Positions 25,988-35,308 are shown, counted from the first letter of the stretch. The stretch: DNA of 64,000 nt from Motiliproteus sp965230185 (GCA_965230185.1 OZ245995.1:744001-808000), one strand, 5' to 3'. Notes: generated by a model from the letters alone, not told the origin. A program made the numbers and translations.

Positions 25988-26644
25988 GTGCTCAGACTGA
26001 TGCTGAACCCGGCCGATACGGACAACCTGCTGGAACTGATGGAAAGTCGGTTGCAACGTGTTACTCCGAGAAAGCTTGATCTGGAAGGTCCCCGAGCCGG
26101 TGTACTGCTGGCGCTGACCGCTGTTCCTGAAGACCCTCATATCATTCTCACCCGCCGTTGTGATCACTTGTCGACCCATGGCGGCGAAGTCGCTTTGCCC
26201 GGTGGGAAGCAGGATCTCAGTGACCGAACTCTCGAAGAAACCGCGCTGAGAGAGACCCGGGAGGAAATTGGTCTGGATCCCGATCAGGTTCGCGTCATCG
26301 CTCAGCTGGGGCAGGTGGTCTCCAAGCACGGGCTGCTGGTAACCCCCTTTGTAGGCATCGTTGATTCGGCTGCGAAGCTGCGACCAAATCCGGATGAGAT
26401 TCATAGCCTGTTTACCGTACCACTGCGTTTTTTTCTGGCGGATGAACGGCTGCGAACAGACCGTATTCGCTATAAGGGCAGGGAGATCTGCGTGCCCGGG
26501 TATCAGTACCGGGGCTACACCATATGGGGCCTGACTGCCTATCTCCTGGTGGAACTGTTAAATTATGGTCTGGGTGCCGGCATCCCGTTGCGACCCCGTC
26601 CTGAAATGAGCCAACAGAGGACTCGGCATGATATACCACGTTGA
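25988..26644 (+). CDS. CoA pyrophosphatase, NudL-type Nudix hydrolase
   Basis: Expected to split CoA and its derivatives into phosphopantetheine and 3',5'-ADP. A Nudix core with LPGGKQDLSD and ALRETREEIGLDPDQVRVI, then PFVGIVD, PNPDEIHSLFTVPL and GYTIWGLTA, closely follows the NudL/YeaB pattern. Start choice is unsure: GTG 25988 (218 residues) or ATG 26000 fit the family length; the frame stays open upstream to 25736 but that part overlaps the divergent gene. The 3' end overlaps the next gene by 17 bp, implying coupled translation. Confidence 0.87.
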   Translation: MLRLMLNPADTDNLLELMESRLQRVTPRKLDLEGPRAGVLLALTAVPEDPHIILTRRCDHLSTHGGEVALPGGKQDLSDRTLEETALRETREEIGLDPDQVRVIAQLGQVVSKHGLLVTPFVGIVDSAAKLRPNPDEIHSLFTVPLRFFLADERLRTDRIRYKGREICVPGYQYRGYTIWGLTAYLLVELLNYGLGAGIPLRPRPEMSQQRTRHDIPR

Positions 26645-27152
26645 CAATCGTAGGGTGGAGTTCAGCAGTGGCAGACGTTTCGTTGCCTGCAATGCGACCG
26701 TCATTGGTTCGGTCGCGGTCGGTGACAACGTCAGCATCTGGTTCAATGCGGTTATTCGCGGAGACAGTGATCCGATCACCATCGGCAACAACACCAATAT
26801 TCAGGATGCATCGGTATTACATGCTGATCCCGGCTTTCCCCTGACCATAGGTGAAGGCGTTACGGTGGGGCATCAGGCCATGCTGCATGGCTGTACGATC
26901 GGTGATAATTCACTGATCGGCATTAACGCCGTTGTGCTTAATGGCGCTGAAATTGGTCCTAATTGCCTGATTGGCGCCAATACCCTGATCCCCGAGGGTA
27001 TGAAAGTACCGGCCGGGTCGCTGGTAGTGGGCAGCCCCGGCAAGGTGCGTCGGATGCTTACCGATGAGGAGGTTGCTGGGCTGAAAGCCAGCGCCGAGCA
27101 CTATGTAGCGAATATGCGCCGCTATCGGGACAGCCTGGTGCAGGTCGAATAG
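26628..27152 (+). CDS. Gamma-carbonic anhydrase-like hexapeptide protein (YrdA family)
   Basis: 174 residues with a left-handed beta-helix of hexapeptide repeats. Zinc-ligand histidines are seen in VLHADPG and in GHQAMLHGC. Family members bind metal, but carbonic anhydrase activity has been shown for only some. It overlaps the 3' end of the CoA pyrophosphatase gene by 17 bp and precedes a DUF1289 gene on the same strand, making a probable three-gene operon. Confidence 0.93.
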   Translation: MIYHVDNRRVEFSSGRRFVACNATVIGSVAVGDNVSIWFNAVIRGDSDPITIGNNTNIQDASVLHADPGFPLTIGEGVTVGHQAMLHGCTIGDNSLIGINAVVLNGAEIGPNCLIGANTLIPEGMKVPAGSLVVGSPGKVRRMLTDEEVAGLKASAEHYVANMRRYRDSLVQVE

Positions 27153-27208
27153 GTACAATCGTTTCAGTTGCTGCAATCATCAGCAGCGATCAACTGAGGT
27201 TTCGAACG

Positions 27209-27394
27209 ATGATAGAGGAACAACGGGTACCTTCACCCTGTACTGGCGTCTGTGCACTGAACGAAGAAGATGAGTGTATCGCCTGCGGCCGCCACTGCGT
27301 TGAGATCGGTGAGTGGGGAGTCATGAGTAACGATCAGAAAATGGCGGTGCAGCAGCGTATCGCTGATAAGGCGAAAAAACGCACCGGCGCCTGA
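27209..27394 (+). CDS. DUF1289 family small cysteine-rich protein
   Basis: 61 residues with the DUF1289 cysteine pattern SPCTGVCALNEEDECIACGR followed by HC, that is five cysteines likely to bind metal. The family is widespread in proteobacteria and uncharacterised. A GAGG-like ribosome site lies about 12 bp before ATG 27209. Confidence 0.92.
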   Translation: MIEEQRVPSPCTGVCALNEEDECIACGRHCVEIGEWGVMSNDQKMAVQQRIADKAKKRTGA

Positions 27395-27425
27395 GCCGAT
27401 GCGCTACTGCCCGCGGGCCCGGGTT

Positions 27426-28706
27426 TCAGGTGCTGGCAGGTTCCGCTTTCAGGGCTTTATCTGACACCCGCGCCATCTTGACCAGGTTATCCTGAATCTG
27501 AATCGTCTCGATGCAGTAGCCGTTGATATTCAGGCAGACGTTGGTGTCCGGAATAAACTCCAGAGTTTCTGTAATCAGGCCGTTCAGGGTCTTGGGGCCA
27601 TCAACGGGAAAGTCCCAGTTCATCGCCTTATTAATATCGCGGATAGTCGCCGAACCGTCGATAAAGTAAGTGCCGTCATCCTGGGGATGAATGTCCTGAT
27701 TCTCGACTTTGCGGCTGTCCGACAGTTCGCCGACGATCTCTTCCAGAATATCCTCCAGGGTACAGATACCCTGAATGTCGCCGTATTCGTCGACCACCAG
27801 TCCGATCCGTTTCCCCTCTTTCTGGAAGTTCAGCAACTGGGTCTGTAGTGGCGTGCTTTCCGGAATAAAGTAAGGCTCTTTTGCTTCCTGAAGCAATGCC
27901 GCCTTACTGGGTTCGCCTGACTTCAGCACCCGGGCCATATTACGCAGGTGGAGAATACCCACTACCTGGTTGATGTCGCCTTTGTACACCGGCAGACGGG
28001 TATGGTCACTGTTGGAAATCAGGTCGAGGATGGTGTCCAGGTCGTCCTCGAGATCGATGCCGATCGCTTCGTTACGGGGAATCATGATGTCCTGCACCGT
28101 AACCTCTTCAAGTTCGAGGATACCCAGCAGCATGGACTGGTTGCGCTGAGGGATCAGGGCGCCGGCCTCATTCACGATTGTCCGCAGCTCCTCAGTGCTG
28201 AGATGGTCATGATTCTGACCTTCCGATTTTACACCCAGCAGCTTCAGCAGATTGTTAGTAATGCCGTTGACCAGCCAGACAAAGGGGTACATCAGGGTCA
28301 GCAGCGGCTTCAGAATCAGCGCCGCCGGGAAGGCGATTCGCTCGGGATGGAGGGCCGCCAGCGTCTTGGGCGTAACTTCGGCGAAGATCAGAATCACCAG
28401 GGTCAGACCGAAGGTGGAGATGGCCACACCGGCATCACCCCAGAGCCGGACCGCAACGACGGTGGCAATAGAGGCTGCGGCAATGTTGACCAGATTATTG
28501 CCGATCAGAATTACACCGATAAGCCGATCTGGTCGGGCCAGCAGATCGCTGGCCCGGCGGGCACCCCGGTGTTTGCTTTTGACCATATGACGCAGTCGAT
28601 AGCGATTGAGAGACATCATCCCCGTTTCGGAGCTTGAGAAGAACGCTGAGCAGAGAACGAGGAGAACAAGAATGCCTGATAACAGGCCTATCGATGCGTC
28701 GTCCAA
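27426..28706 (-). CDS. CNNM/CorC-family membrane protein (YfjD-like)
   Basis: 426 residues. The N-terminal CNNM (DUF21) domain has three to four membrane helices and the family motif FFSSSETGMMSLN. Two CBS domains follow (from VQDIMIPRNE), then a CorC_HlyC domain including GDIQGICTLEDILEEIVGEL. The family is linked to Mg2+/Co2+ efflux or homeostasis. Synteny with ypjD and ffh is the same as in E. coli, where the homologue is yfjD. The ATG at 28706 fits the family start. Confidence 0.93.
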   Translation of the reverse strand: MDDASIGLLSGILVLLVLCSAFFSSSETGMMSLNRYRLRHMVKSKHRGARRASDLLARPDRLIGVILIGNNLVNIAAASIATVVAVRLWGDAGVAISTFGLTLVILIFAEVTPKTLAALHPERIAFPAALILKPLLTLMYPFVWLVNGITNNLLKLLGVKSEGQNHDHLSTEELRTIVNEAGALIPQRNQSMLLGILELEEVTVQDIMIPRNEAIGIDLEDDLDTILDLISNSDHTRLPVYKGDINQVVGILHLRNMARVLKSGEPSKAALLQEAKEPYFIPESTPLQTQLLNFQKEGKRIGLVVDEYGDIQGICTLEDILEEIVGELSDSRKVENQDIHPQDDGTYFIDGSATIRDINKAMNWDFPVDGPKTLNGLITETLEFIPDTNVCLNINGYCIETIQIQDNLVKMARVSDKALKAEPAST

Positions 28707-28748
28707 GACGGGGGTAACCTTTGTTTTCGACAGGGAGGGAAATTGTCG

Positions 28749-28774
28749 TGCCTTGTCAGGGGGCTGTCAAGGCA
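28749..28774 (-). other. Inverted repeat between ypjD and the CorC-like gene
   Basis: TGCCTTGTCAG and CTGTCAAGGCA arms match at 10 of 11 positions around a 4-bp loop. There is no T-tract, so it may be a processing or mRNA-stability element rather than a terminator. Confidence 0.4.
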
Positions 28775-28829
28775 CCTGCGATGAAATATCAGCCCGCTGA
28801 AAAGCCAGTCTGGAGAGAGCCGATCCCCA

Positions 28830-29621
28830 TTACATCAGCAGTTCCAGCGCAAACTTGCTGCCGAAATAAGCCAGCATCAGGAAGCAGAAACCGCCCAGCG
28901 TCCAGCGGATTGCGGCGATTCCACGCCAGCCCCTCTGGTGACGTCCCCACAGCATAATCGCATAGACCACCCAGGCCATCAGTGACAGTACGGTCTTATG
29001 GACAAGATGCTGAGCAAAGAAATCGTCGATAAACAGAACCCCGGTGACCAGTGACAGGGTCAGCAACGCCTGGCCGGTCCAGAGAAATTCGAACAGCAGT
29101 TTCTCCATGATCTGCAGTGGAGGCAGAGCGCTGACAATGCCGCGGGTATGGTGGTTGCGGAGTTGACGATCCTGAAGGGTTATCAGTACTGCCTGCACGG
29201 CGGCGATGGTAAACACGCTGTAGGCCAGAATCGAACTGAGAATGTGGCTGATAATGCCTGCGTCGTAAGGCTTGGCCGGTGCGGTCTGGGGTGTCAGTGC
29301 CGCCAGAATGACGGTCACCGCCGCGAGCGGGAACAGTGCGACAAAGAGGTTGTTGAGCGGTTTGCGCAGACTACTGATCAGCACCAGGCCGGCAATCAAC
29401 CAGGCGATCAGTGACGAAACAGGAAAGAAACCGAGCTGTATACCATCCCCGGGGTGCAGCACGATATAGACCGCCAGGGTATGGACAATGACTGCCACGG
29501 CTCCGCAGCCCATGACCAGCTTACGATGGTCCTTACCGCTGCCGGTCAGGGTGGTGGCCTGGACTGCGCCGGATACCAGATAGAAGAGCGCGCAGAGAAA
29601 ACTGATAAAAATCAAACTCAT
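28830..29621 (-). CDS. ypjD: Inner-membrane cytochrome c assembly-like protein YpjD
   Basis: 263 residues with eight or so membrane helices, of the CcsA/CcmC-like cytochrome assembly family. The conserved core shows HILSSILAYSVFTIAAVQA with a histidine at its start, and a later HKTVLSLMAW with the second conserved histidine, both heme-ligand positions in relatives. The precise function of YpjD is not settled. It is divergent from ffh and upstream of the CorC-like gene. Confidence 0.92.
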   Translation of the reverse strand: MSLIFISFLCALFYLVSGAVQATTLTGSGKDHRKLVMGCGAVAVIVHTLAVYIVLHPGDGIQLGFFPVSSLIAWLIAGLVLISSLRKPLNNLFVALFPLAAVTVILAALTPQTAPAKPYDAGIISHILSSILAYSVFTIAAVQAVLITLQDRQLRNHHTRGIVSALPPLQIMEKLLFEFLWTGQALLTLSLVTGVLFIDDFFAQHLVHKTVLSLMAWVVYAIMLWGRHQRGWRGIAAIRWTLGGFCFLMLAYFGSKFALELLM

Positions 29622-29913
29622 TGTATCTGACTTTCACTGAAACTGAATTGGGCTTAAGTGTGTCACAAAAGCGGTGTGGATTGAATAGAGGGGGACACCG
29701 CTATCCGTTCTGCTGTCAGAGCGGTCGACAATTGCCCGTCGATCCCTCTATTAAGCCGTAGAGCGGGCCGGAGGCATCGGGTATAATGCCGGACAATCTG
29801 ATATCCGGTCAGCCGGTCCATTCGGCAGTCTGTGAGTGGCGGTAGCATTGACGACCAGCCGAATCACCGACCGGAATTTTAATCAAAGCTTCTCCAGGAG
29901 CCAGTATATCCCC

Positions 29914-31320
29914 ATGTTTGATAATCTGACGGATCGTCTGACGCATGCACTGAAATCGGTGACAGGTCAGGCCAAGCTTACTGAAGACAATATTAAGAGC
30001 ACCCTGCGCGAAGTGCGGATGGCGCTGCTGGAAGCGGATGTGGCGCTGCCGGTGGTTAAGGAGTTTATCGCCGGTGTTAAGAACCGGGCGGTCGGTCAGG
30101 AAGTCAGCAAGAGCCTGACGCCGGGTCAGGTGTTCGTGAAGATTGTTCGCGAAGAGCTGGTCAACGTGATGGGGGCTGCCAACGAGGAGCTGAACCTGTC
30201 TGCCCAGCCACCGGCGGTGGTGATGATGGCGGGCCTTCAGGGTGCTGGTAAAACCACCTCGGTGGCCAAGCTGTCCCGCTGGTTGAAGGAGCGCCGGAAA
30301 AAATCGGTGCTGGTGGTGTCCGCCGATGTCTATCGCCCGGCGGCGATCAAACAGCTGGAGACCCTGGCAACGGAAGTGGGCGTTCACTTCTTCCCATCGA
30401 GCACCGATCAGGATCCGGTGGATATTGCCAGTGCGGCAATTCAGCACGCAAAGATCAAACACCACGACGTGGTGATCGTTGATACCGCCGGCCGTCTCCA
30501 TGTCGACAGCGATATGATGGACGAGATCAAGCGTCTTCATGCGGCGATCACACCGGTGGAAACACTGTTCACCGTTGATTCCATGACCGGTCAGGATGCG
30601 GCCAATACCGCCAGAGCCTTTAATGACGTACTGCCTCTGACCGGTGTGATTCTTACTAAAACCGACGGTGATGCCCGTGGTGGTGCGGCGTTGTCGGTGC
30701 GGCATATTACCGGTAAACCGATCAAGTTCCTCGGTGTCGGTGAAAAGACCGATGCCCTTGAGCCGTTCTTTCCGGACCGTGTTGCTTCACGGATTCTTGG
30801 CATGGGCGACGTGCTCTCCCTGATCGAGGAAGTAGAGCAGAAGGTTGACAAGAAGAAAGCGGAAAAACTGGCCGGTAAGATCAAAAAAGGCAAGGGTTTT
30901 GATCTCGAAGATTTCCGCGATCAGCTGCAGCAGATGAAAAACATGGGCGGTATGGCGGCCATGATGGGCAAGCTACCAGGCATGGGTAAAATGGCCCAGG
31001 CTGCCGAAGATGCCGGTGCCGAAAAGGGGATGATGCAGATGGAAGCGATCATCAACTCCATGACTCCCCATGAGCGCCGTTTCCCGGACGTGATTAACGG
31101 TCCCCGCAAAAAACGCATCGCGGCCGGTTCTGGTACTCAGATACAGGATGTTAACCGGGTGCTGAAGCAGCATAAGCAGATGCAGAAGATGATGAAGAAA
31201 TTTGCCGGCAAGGGAATGGCGAAAATGATGCGGGGGATGAAGGGTATGCTGCCGCCGGGTATGGGCGGAAACATGGGCGGAGGCTTCCCCGGCGGACCCG
31301 GCGGGTTCCCCCGGGGCTGA
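29914..31320 (+). CDS. ffh: Signal recognition particle protein Ffh
   Basis: GTPase subunit of the signal recognition particle that brings membrane proteins to FtsY and SecYEG. Start ATG 29914 gives MFDNLTDRLTHAL, the standard N-terminus; the frame is open 78 bp further but without a ribosome site. Of 468 residues, the NG domain holds GLQGAGKTTS (P-loop), DTAGRLH and TKTDGDARGG. The methionine-rich M domain (GGMAAMMGKLPGMGKM) binds 4.5S RNA, and the tail is a Gly/Pro/Met-rich stretch. It begins the classic ffh-rpsP-rimM-trmD-rplS cluster. Confidence 0.97.
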   Translation: MFDNLTDRLTHALKSVTGQAKLTEDNIKSTLREVRMALLEADVALPVVKEFIAGVKNRAVGQEVSKSLTPGQVFVKIVREELVNVMGAANEELNLSAQPPAVVMMAGLQGAGKTTSVAKLSRWLKERRKKSVLVVSADVYRPAAIKQLETLATEVGVHFFPSSTDQDPVDIASAAIQHAKIKHHDVVIVDTAGRLHVDSDMMDEIKRLHAAITPVETLFTVDSMTGQDAANTARAFNDVLPLTGVILTKTDGDARGGAALSVRHITGKPIKFLGVGEKTDALEPFFPDRVASRILGMGDVLSLIEEVEQKVDKKKAEKLAGKIKKGKGFDLEDFRDQLQQMKNMGGMAAMMGKLPGMGKMAQAAEDAGAEKGMMQMEAIINSMTPHERRFPDVINGPRKKRIAAGSGTQIQDVNRVLKQHKQMQKMMKKFAGKGMAKMMRGMKGMLPPGMGGNMGGGFPGGPGGFPRG

Positions 31321-31350
31321 CTGTTCGAAAAACACCCGGTAATGCTTTTA

Positions 31351-31384
31351 AAGGGCGGTTGATTCGCGTAGAATTACCGCCCTT
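31351..31384 (+). other. Hairpin between ffh and rpsP
   Basis: Arms AAGGGCGGT and ACCGCCCTT (9 bp) enclose a loop that itself contains TAGAAT. This could end ffh transcription weakly or lie within the rpsP promoter. No T-tract follows. Confidence 0.4.
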
Positions 31385-31507
31385 CGTGTATCAGGTCTCG
31401 GTTGTGCGTATCTGGTTTCATGGCAATGAAGCAGATGAGCGTGCCTCCGGGAAACACTAACTGTGGGCGATATCAAAACCCACTCTTCAATAAAGGGATC
31501 GATGCCA

Positions 31508-31759
31508 ATGGTAGTCATTCGATTAGCGCGTGGAGGCTCTAAGAAGCGTCCTTTTTATCACATTACAGTAGCCGACCAGCGCAATGCTCGCGACGGTCGC
31601 TTTATTGAGCGCGTGGGTTTCTTTAACCCTGTTGCTCGCGGTCAGGAAGAGCGTCTGCGTGTAGATCTGGAGCGCGTTGCTCACTGGCAGAGCAAAGGTG
31701 CTCAGGCCAGCGGTCGTGTTGCGACTCTGCTGAAAGAAGCAGCCAAGGCCGCCAGCTGA
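31508..31759 (+). CDS. rpsP: 30S ribosomal protein S16
   Basis: 83 residues beginning MVVIRLARGGSKKRPFYHI, the standard S16 start, so ATG 31508 is chosen over the upstream 31502 and 31463. GERVGFFNP-like FIERVGFFNP and RVAHWQSKGAQAS follow as in the family. It is first in the ribosome-maturation operon with rimM, trmD and rplS. Confidence 0.96.
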   Translation: MVVIRLARGGSKKRPFYHITVADQRNARDGRFIERVGFFNPVARGQEERLRVDLERVAHWQSKGAQASGRVATLLKEAAKAAS

Positions 31760-31786
31760 TTCTGGTGGATCGGGCAGTCACTTTTT

Positions 31787-32344
31787 ATGAACGACAGAGG
31801 TACTAAACCGTCAGCTCAGCCAGTCGCTGAGCAGCTGGTAACCGTAGGCAGAGTTACTTCGCTCTATGGTGTCAGAGGCTGGGTAAAGATCTATTCTCAT
31901 ACTGAGCCTATGGAAAATATCCTCAATTACTCCCCCTGGTATCTGAAACTCAACGGCCGCTGGCAGAAGGTTGAGCTGGAACAGGGGAAGCGTCACGGAA
32001 AAGGGATGATTGCCAAACTGGCTGGTTGTGATGACCGGGATCGTGCCGGCATCTACTGCGGTGCCGATATCGGTATTGAACAGGTCCAGTTACCGGCGCT
32101 GAAAAGCGACGAGTATTACTGGCACCAGCTGGAAAAACTGAATGTAGTAACCGAGTCCGACGTAGTGCTGGGCCGGGTGGATTATCTGATTTCAACGGGA
32201 TCGAACGACGTGCTGGTAGTAAAGGGTACCCGTGACAGTCTCGACAGGCGGGAGCGACTGATTCCCTACCTGCCGGATCAGGTGATCAAAGAGATAAACC
32301 TTGAAACAGGTACGATTCGGGTCGACTGGGATCCGGATTTTTAA
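31787..32344 (+). CDS. rimM: Ribosome maturation factor RimM
   Basis: Assists 16S 3' domain processing and 30S assembly. It has 185 residues, with an N-terminal RimM domain (VTVGRVTSLYGVRGWVKIYS) and a C-terminal PRC-barrel with LIPYLPDQVIKEINLETGTI (the common IPYVxxVIKxVDxxxxxI pattern). Its stop lies 3 bp before the trmD start, so the two are translated together. Confidence 0.96.
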   Translation: MNDRGTKPSAQPVAEQLVTVGRVTSLYGVRGWVKIYSHTEPMENILNYSPWYLKLNGRWQKVELEQGKRHGKGMIAKLAGCDDRDRAGIYCGADIGIEQVQLPALKSDEYYWHQLEKLNVVTESDVVLGRVDYLISTGSNDVLVVKGTRDSLDRRERLIPYLPDQVIKEINLETGTIRVDWDPDF

Positions 32345-32347
32345 GTT

Positions 32348-33094
32348 GTGTGGGTCGGTGTAGTTACGCTGTTTCCCGAGATGTTTCGCGCGATTACCGA
32401 TCACGGTGTCAGCGGCCGGGCCGTCAGAAACGGTCTGCTGAATCTCGAGTACTGGAATCCGCGGGATTACACACTGGACAAACACCGAACCGTTGACGAT
32501 CGGCCTTATGGCGGCGGACCGGGCATGCTGATGAAAGTTCAGCCGCTGCGGGACGCAATCCGGGCTGCCCGCAGCGCTGCCGGGGAAGGGGCGAGAGTCA
32601 TCTACCTCTCACCGCAGGGGCGCAGACTTGACCAGCAGGGGGTTCGCGAGCTGGTTAAGCGGGAAAAAATGGTTCTGGTGGCAGGCCGCTACGAAGGTAT
32701 CGACGAGCGTCTGCTGGAAACTGAGATCGACGAAGAGTGGTCAGTGGGGGACTTTGTCCTCAGCGGCGGAGAGCTGCCGGCCATGACTATGATCGATGCG
32801 GTTTCCCGTCTGGTCCCTGGCGTTCTCGGTCACGAGGATTCGGCCAGTGAGGACTCTTTTGAGGAAGGTCTGCTGGATTGTCCTCATTACACGCGACCGG
32901 AAGCCATTGAAGGGCAACGGGTACCTGATGTGTTGCTGAGCGGCAACCACAAGGAGATTCGGCGCTGGAGGCTGAAACAACAGCTCGGGCGCACCTGGCA
33001 GAGAAGACCGGAACTACTGGACGGTCGGGAACTGAATAGCGAACAGCAATGTTTGCTGGAAGAATTTATCCGCGAAACCAGAAAGCAGAGTTGA
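32348..33094 (+). CDS. trmD: tRNA (guanine-N1)-methyltransferase TrmD
   Basis: Methylates G37 of tRNAs reading CNN and related codons, preventing frameshifts. The start is GTG 32348 (MWVGVVTLFPEMF). The trefoil-knot SAM site is seen in YLSPQGRRLDQQ, AGRYEGIDERL, and LSGGELPAMTMIDAVSRL. The motif SASEDSFEEGLLDCPHYTRP is family-typical. Length is 248 residues. It is third in the rpsP operon. Confidence 0.97.
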   Translation: MWVGVVTLFPEMFRAITDHGVSGRAVRNGLLNLEYWNPRDYTLDKHRTVDDRPYGGGPGMLMKVQPLRDAIRAARSAAGEGARVIYLSPQGRRLDQQGVRELVKREKMVLVAGRYEGIDERLLETEIDEEWSVGDFVLSGGELPAMTMIDAVSRLVPGVLGHEDSASEDSFEEGLLDCPHYTRPEAIEGQRVPDVLLSGNHKEIRRWRLKQQLGRTWQRRPELLDGRELNSEQQCLLEEFIRETRKQS

Positions 33095-33119
33095 GCGGCT
33101 GATAGTTTAGGAGCAAGTG

Positions 33120-33482
33120 ATGAGCAGCAAGAACCTGATCATTCAGCAGATTGAAAATGAGCAGATGCAAAAGCAGGTGCCTGAGTTCGGTCCCGGTGAC
33201 ACCGTGGTCGTTCAGGTTAAAGTAGTTGAAGGTAGCCGTCAGCGTCTGCAGGCGTTTGAAGGTGTAGTGATTGGCAAGCGTAACCGCGGCCTGAACTCCG
33301 CCTTCACCGTGCGCAAGATCTCCCACGGCGTGGGCGTTGAGCGTACTTTCCAGACCTTCAGTCATTCAGTAGACAGCATTGCCGTCAAGCGTCGTGGTGA
33401 CGTTCGTCAGGCTAAGCTGTACTACCTGCGTGAGCTGTCCGGTAAGTCTGCACGTATCAAAGAGAAGCTGGCCAAGAAGTAA
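33120..33482 (+). CDS. rplS: 50S ribosomal protein L19
   Basis: 120 residues starting MSSKNLIIQQIENEQM at ATG 33120; GTG 33117 is directly upstream but less likely. A ribosome site TAGGAG lies 7 bp before. The sequences GDTVVVQVKVVEG, FEGVVIGKRNRGLNSAFTVRK and AKLYYLRELSGK are typical of L19. It ends the rpsP operon and a terminator follows. Confidence 0.97.
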   Translation: MSSKNLIIQQIENEQMQKQVPEFGPGDTVVVQVKVVEGSRQRLQAFEGVVIGKRNRGLNSAFTVRKISHGVGVERTFQTFSHSVDSIAVKRRGDVRQAKLYYLRELSGKSARIKEKLAKK

Positions 33483-33504
33483 TTCCGGTTCCGGTTTTTT
33501 CGAC

Positions 33505-33533
33505 AAAAAGGGTGGCTTCGGCTGCCCTTTTTT
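33505..33533 (+). terminator. Terminator after rplS
   Basis: AAAAAGGGTGGC, TTCG loop, GCTGCCCTTTTTT; the stem contains two G-T wobbles. Confidence 0.8.
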
Positions 33534-33565
33534 GTGGAACAAAGAACAGATCGGTCGTAATTCAA

Positions 33566-34489
33566 ATGAGATCCGAGCCAGTGCGGCCAGTGGCCGATTA
33601 TCCCGGTAAGACCCTGACCGAAGCCTGGCTGCAGATACTGTGGCTGGAGAAGGGGCTCAGCGACAATACCCTGGCGGCCTATCGCCGGGACGTACGGGGA
33701 TTTGCCGAATGGTTACATAGCCAGCACCGCCAGCTGGAGCAGGCTGCGCGCAGCGACCTGCTGAGCTATCTGAATTATCGCAATCGTAAACGTCTTAGCG
33801 CCCCCTCCACCGCCCGGATGCTCTCCTGTCTGCGGGGGTTTTACCGCTGGCTGGTCAGCGAGGGCATCGTCGCCGAAGACCCCTGTTTGCAGGTGGACAA
33901 CCCCCGGCTGGGCCGGCCGCTGCCGAAGGTCCTGACCGAGAGGGATGTTGAGGAGTTACTGGCGGCGCCGGATCCGCAGGACCCCATCGGTTTTCGCGAT
34001 AAGGTGATGCTGGAGCTGATCTATGCCTGTGGTCTGCGGGTCAGCGAGCTGATTGCGCTGGAGCTGCCGGAAGTCAATCTTCGTCAGGGGGTGGTACGGG
34101 TCACCGGCAAGGGCAGTAAGGAGAGGCTGGTGCCGATGGGCGAAGTGGCCCAGGACTGGCTGGTGCGTTATCTGCGTCAGGGGCGAGTCCTGTTACAAGG
34201 GGATGTCGGCAGCGAGATTCTGTTTCCCAGTAAACGCGGTACCCGGATGACCCGTCAGACCTTCTGGTATCGTATCAAGCACTATGCGCAGCTGGCAGGT
34301 ATTAATAAACCGCTGTCACCGCACACCCTGCGCCACGCTTTTGCCACTCATCTGCTCAACCACGGTGCTGACCTGCGGGTCGTGCAGCTACTGCTTGGCC
34401 ACAGCGACCTCTCCACGACACAGATCTATACCCATATCGCTCAGCAGCGATTACAATCTCTGCACCAGCAGCATCACCCGCGAGGATGA
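33566..34489 (+). CDS. xerD: Tyrosine recombinase XerD
   Basis: Works with XerC to resolve chromosome dimers at dif. The start ATG 33566 gives 307 residues; the frame is open further upstream into the terminator and is not used. The N-terminal core-binding domain has LSDNTLAAYRRDV. The catalytic residues are seen in GLRVSEL (Arg), VTGKGSKERLVP (Lys), HTLRHAFATHLL (His and Arg), LGHSDLSTTQIYTHI (His and the nucleophile Tyr). The gene order xerD-dsbC is conserved in pseudomonads. Confidence 0.95.
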   Translation: MRSEPVRPVADYPGKTLTEAWLQILWLEKGLSDNTLAAYRRDVRGFAEWLHSQHRQLEQAARSDLLSYLNYRNRKRLSAPSTARMLSCLRGFYRWLVSEGIVAEDPCLQVDNPRLGRPLPKVLTERDVEELLAAPDPQDPIGFRDKVMLELIYACGLRVSELIALELPEVNLRQGVVRVTGKGSKERLVPMGEVAQDWLVRYLRQGRVLLQGDVGSEILFPSKRGTRMTRQTFWYRIKHYAQLAGINKPLSPHTLRHAFATHLLNHGADLRVVQLLLGHSDLSTTQIYTHIAQQRLQSLHQQHHPRG

Positions 34490-34552
34490 TCTGAACTCCT
34501 GCCGATTTTTGTGCTCTAACGGCAAAATTACGCCAAATTTATCGAGGTCTTT

Positions 34553-35293
34553 ATGAGAATAACTGCTTTGCTGATATCCGGCCTGCTGGCTGCGGTGAGT
34601 CCCTGGAGCTCCGCCGCCGAAGATTATGAGCAGGCGCGCAGCAAAATTATGTCCGTGATTCCTCGGGCCCAGATCGTCGATATGCAGCCGACCGGTGTCC
34701 CCGGGCTGATTGAGGTCAGCTTCGATAACGGCAAAGCGGTCTACAGCAGCCTGGATGGCGAGTACATTATTGACGGTACCCTGTTTCAGATCACTGACCA
34801 GGGGGTGGTTAATCTGCGCAAAGAACGGCAGGATGCTCGTATGAGGCCCTTGCGTAAGGCTGCACTGTCCCGTATCAGCGATGATGAAATGGTGGTGTTC
34901 TCACCGAAGGGTGAGGTTCGCGCAACGGTGTATGCCTTTACCGACGTCGACTGCGGTTACTGCCGCAAACTGCACCGGGAGATCCAGGCCTACAACGATC
35001 TTGGGATTGAAATTCGCTATCTGGCCTTTCCGAGGGCCGGGGTCGGCTCCAGCTCCTACGATAAGATGGTGGCTATCTGGTGCGCCGATGACCGCCATCA
35101 GGCAATGACCGATTCCAAGGCCGGTCGCAGCATTCCGATGAAAACCTGTGCCAACCCGGTTTCTGATCAGTACACCATGGGCAATCGGATGGGGGTCACC
35201 GGAACACCGTCTCTGCTGACGGCCGAGGGGGACATGATGCCGGGCTACCTGCCTGCCCGTCAGCTGGCGGCTGCACTGGAGCTGAATCGGTAA
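34553..35293 (+). CDS. dsbC: Periplasmic disulfide isomerase DsbC
   Basis: Shuffles wrong disulfide bonds in the periplasm, recharged by DsbD. 246 residues: a signal peptide of about 22 residues, an N-terminal dimerisation domain, then a thioredoxin fold with active-site CGYC at 134-137 and the cis-proline loop GVTGTPSLLT. A second cysteine pair (WCADD and KTCAN) is also typical. It lies 63 bp after xerD and is followed by a strong terminator. Confidence 0.95.
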   Translation: MRITALLISGLLAAVSPWSSAAEDYEQARSKIMSVIPRAQIVDMQPTGVPGLIEVSFDNGKAVYSSLDGEYIIDGTLFQITDQGVVNLRKERQDARMRPLRKAALSRISDDEMVVFSPKGEVRATVYAFTDVDCGYCRKLHREIQAYNDLGIEIRYLAFPRAGVGSSSYDKMVAIWCADDRHQAMTDSKAGRSIPMKTCANPVSDQYTMGNRMGVTGTPSLLTAEGDMMPGYLPARQLAAALELNR

Positions 35294-35308
35294 CCGCTTT
35301 TTATACTG

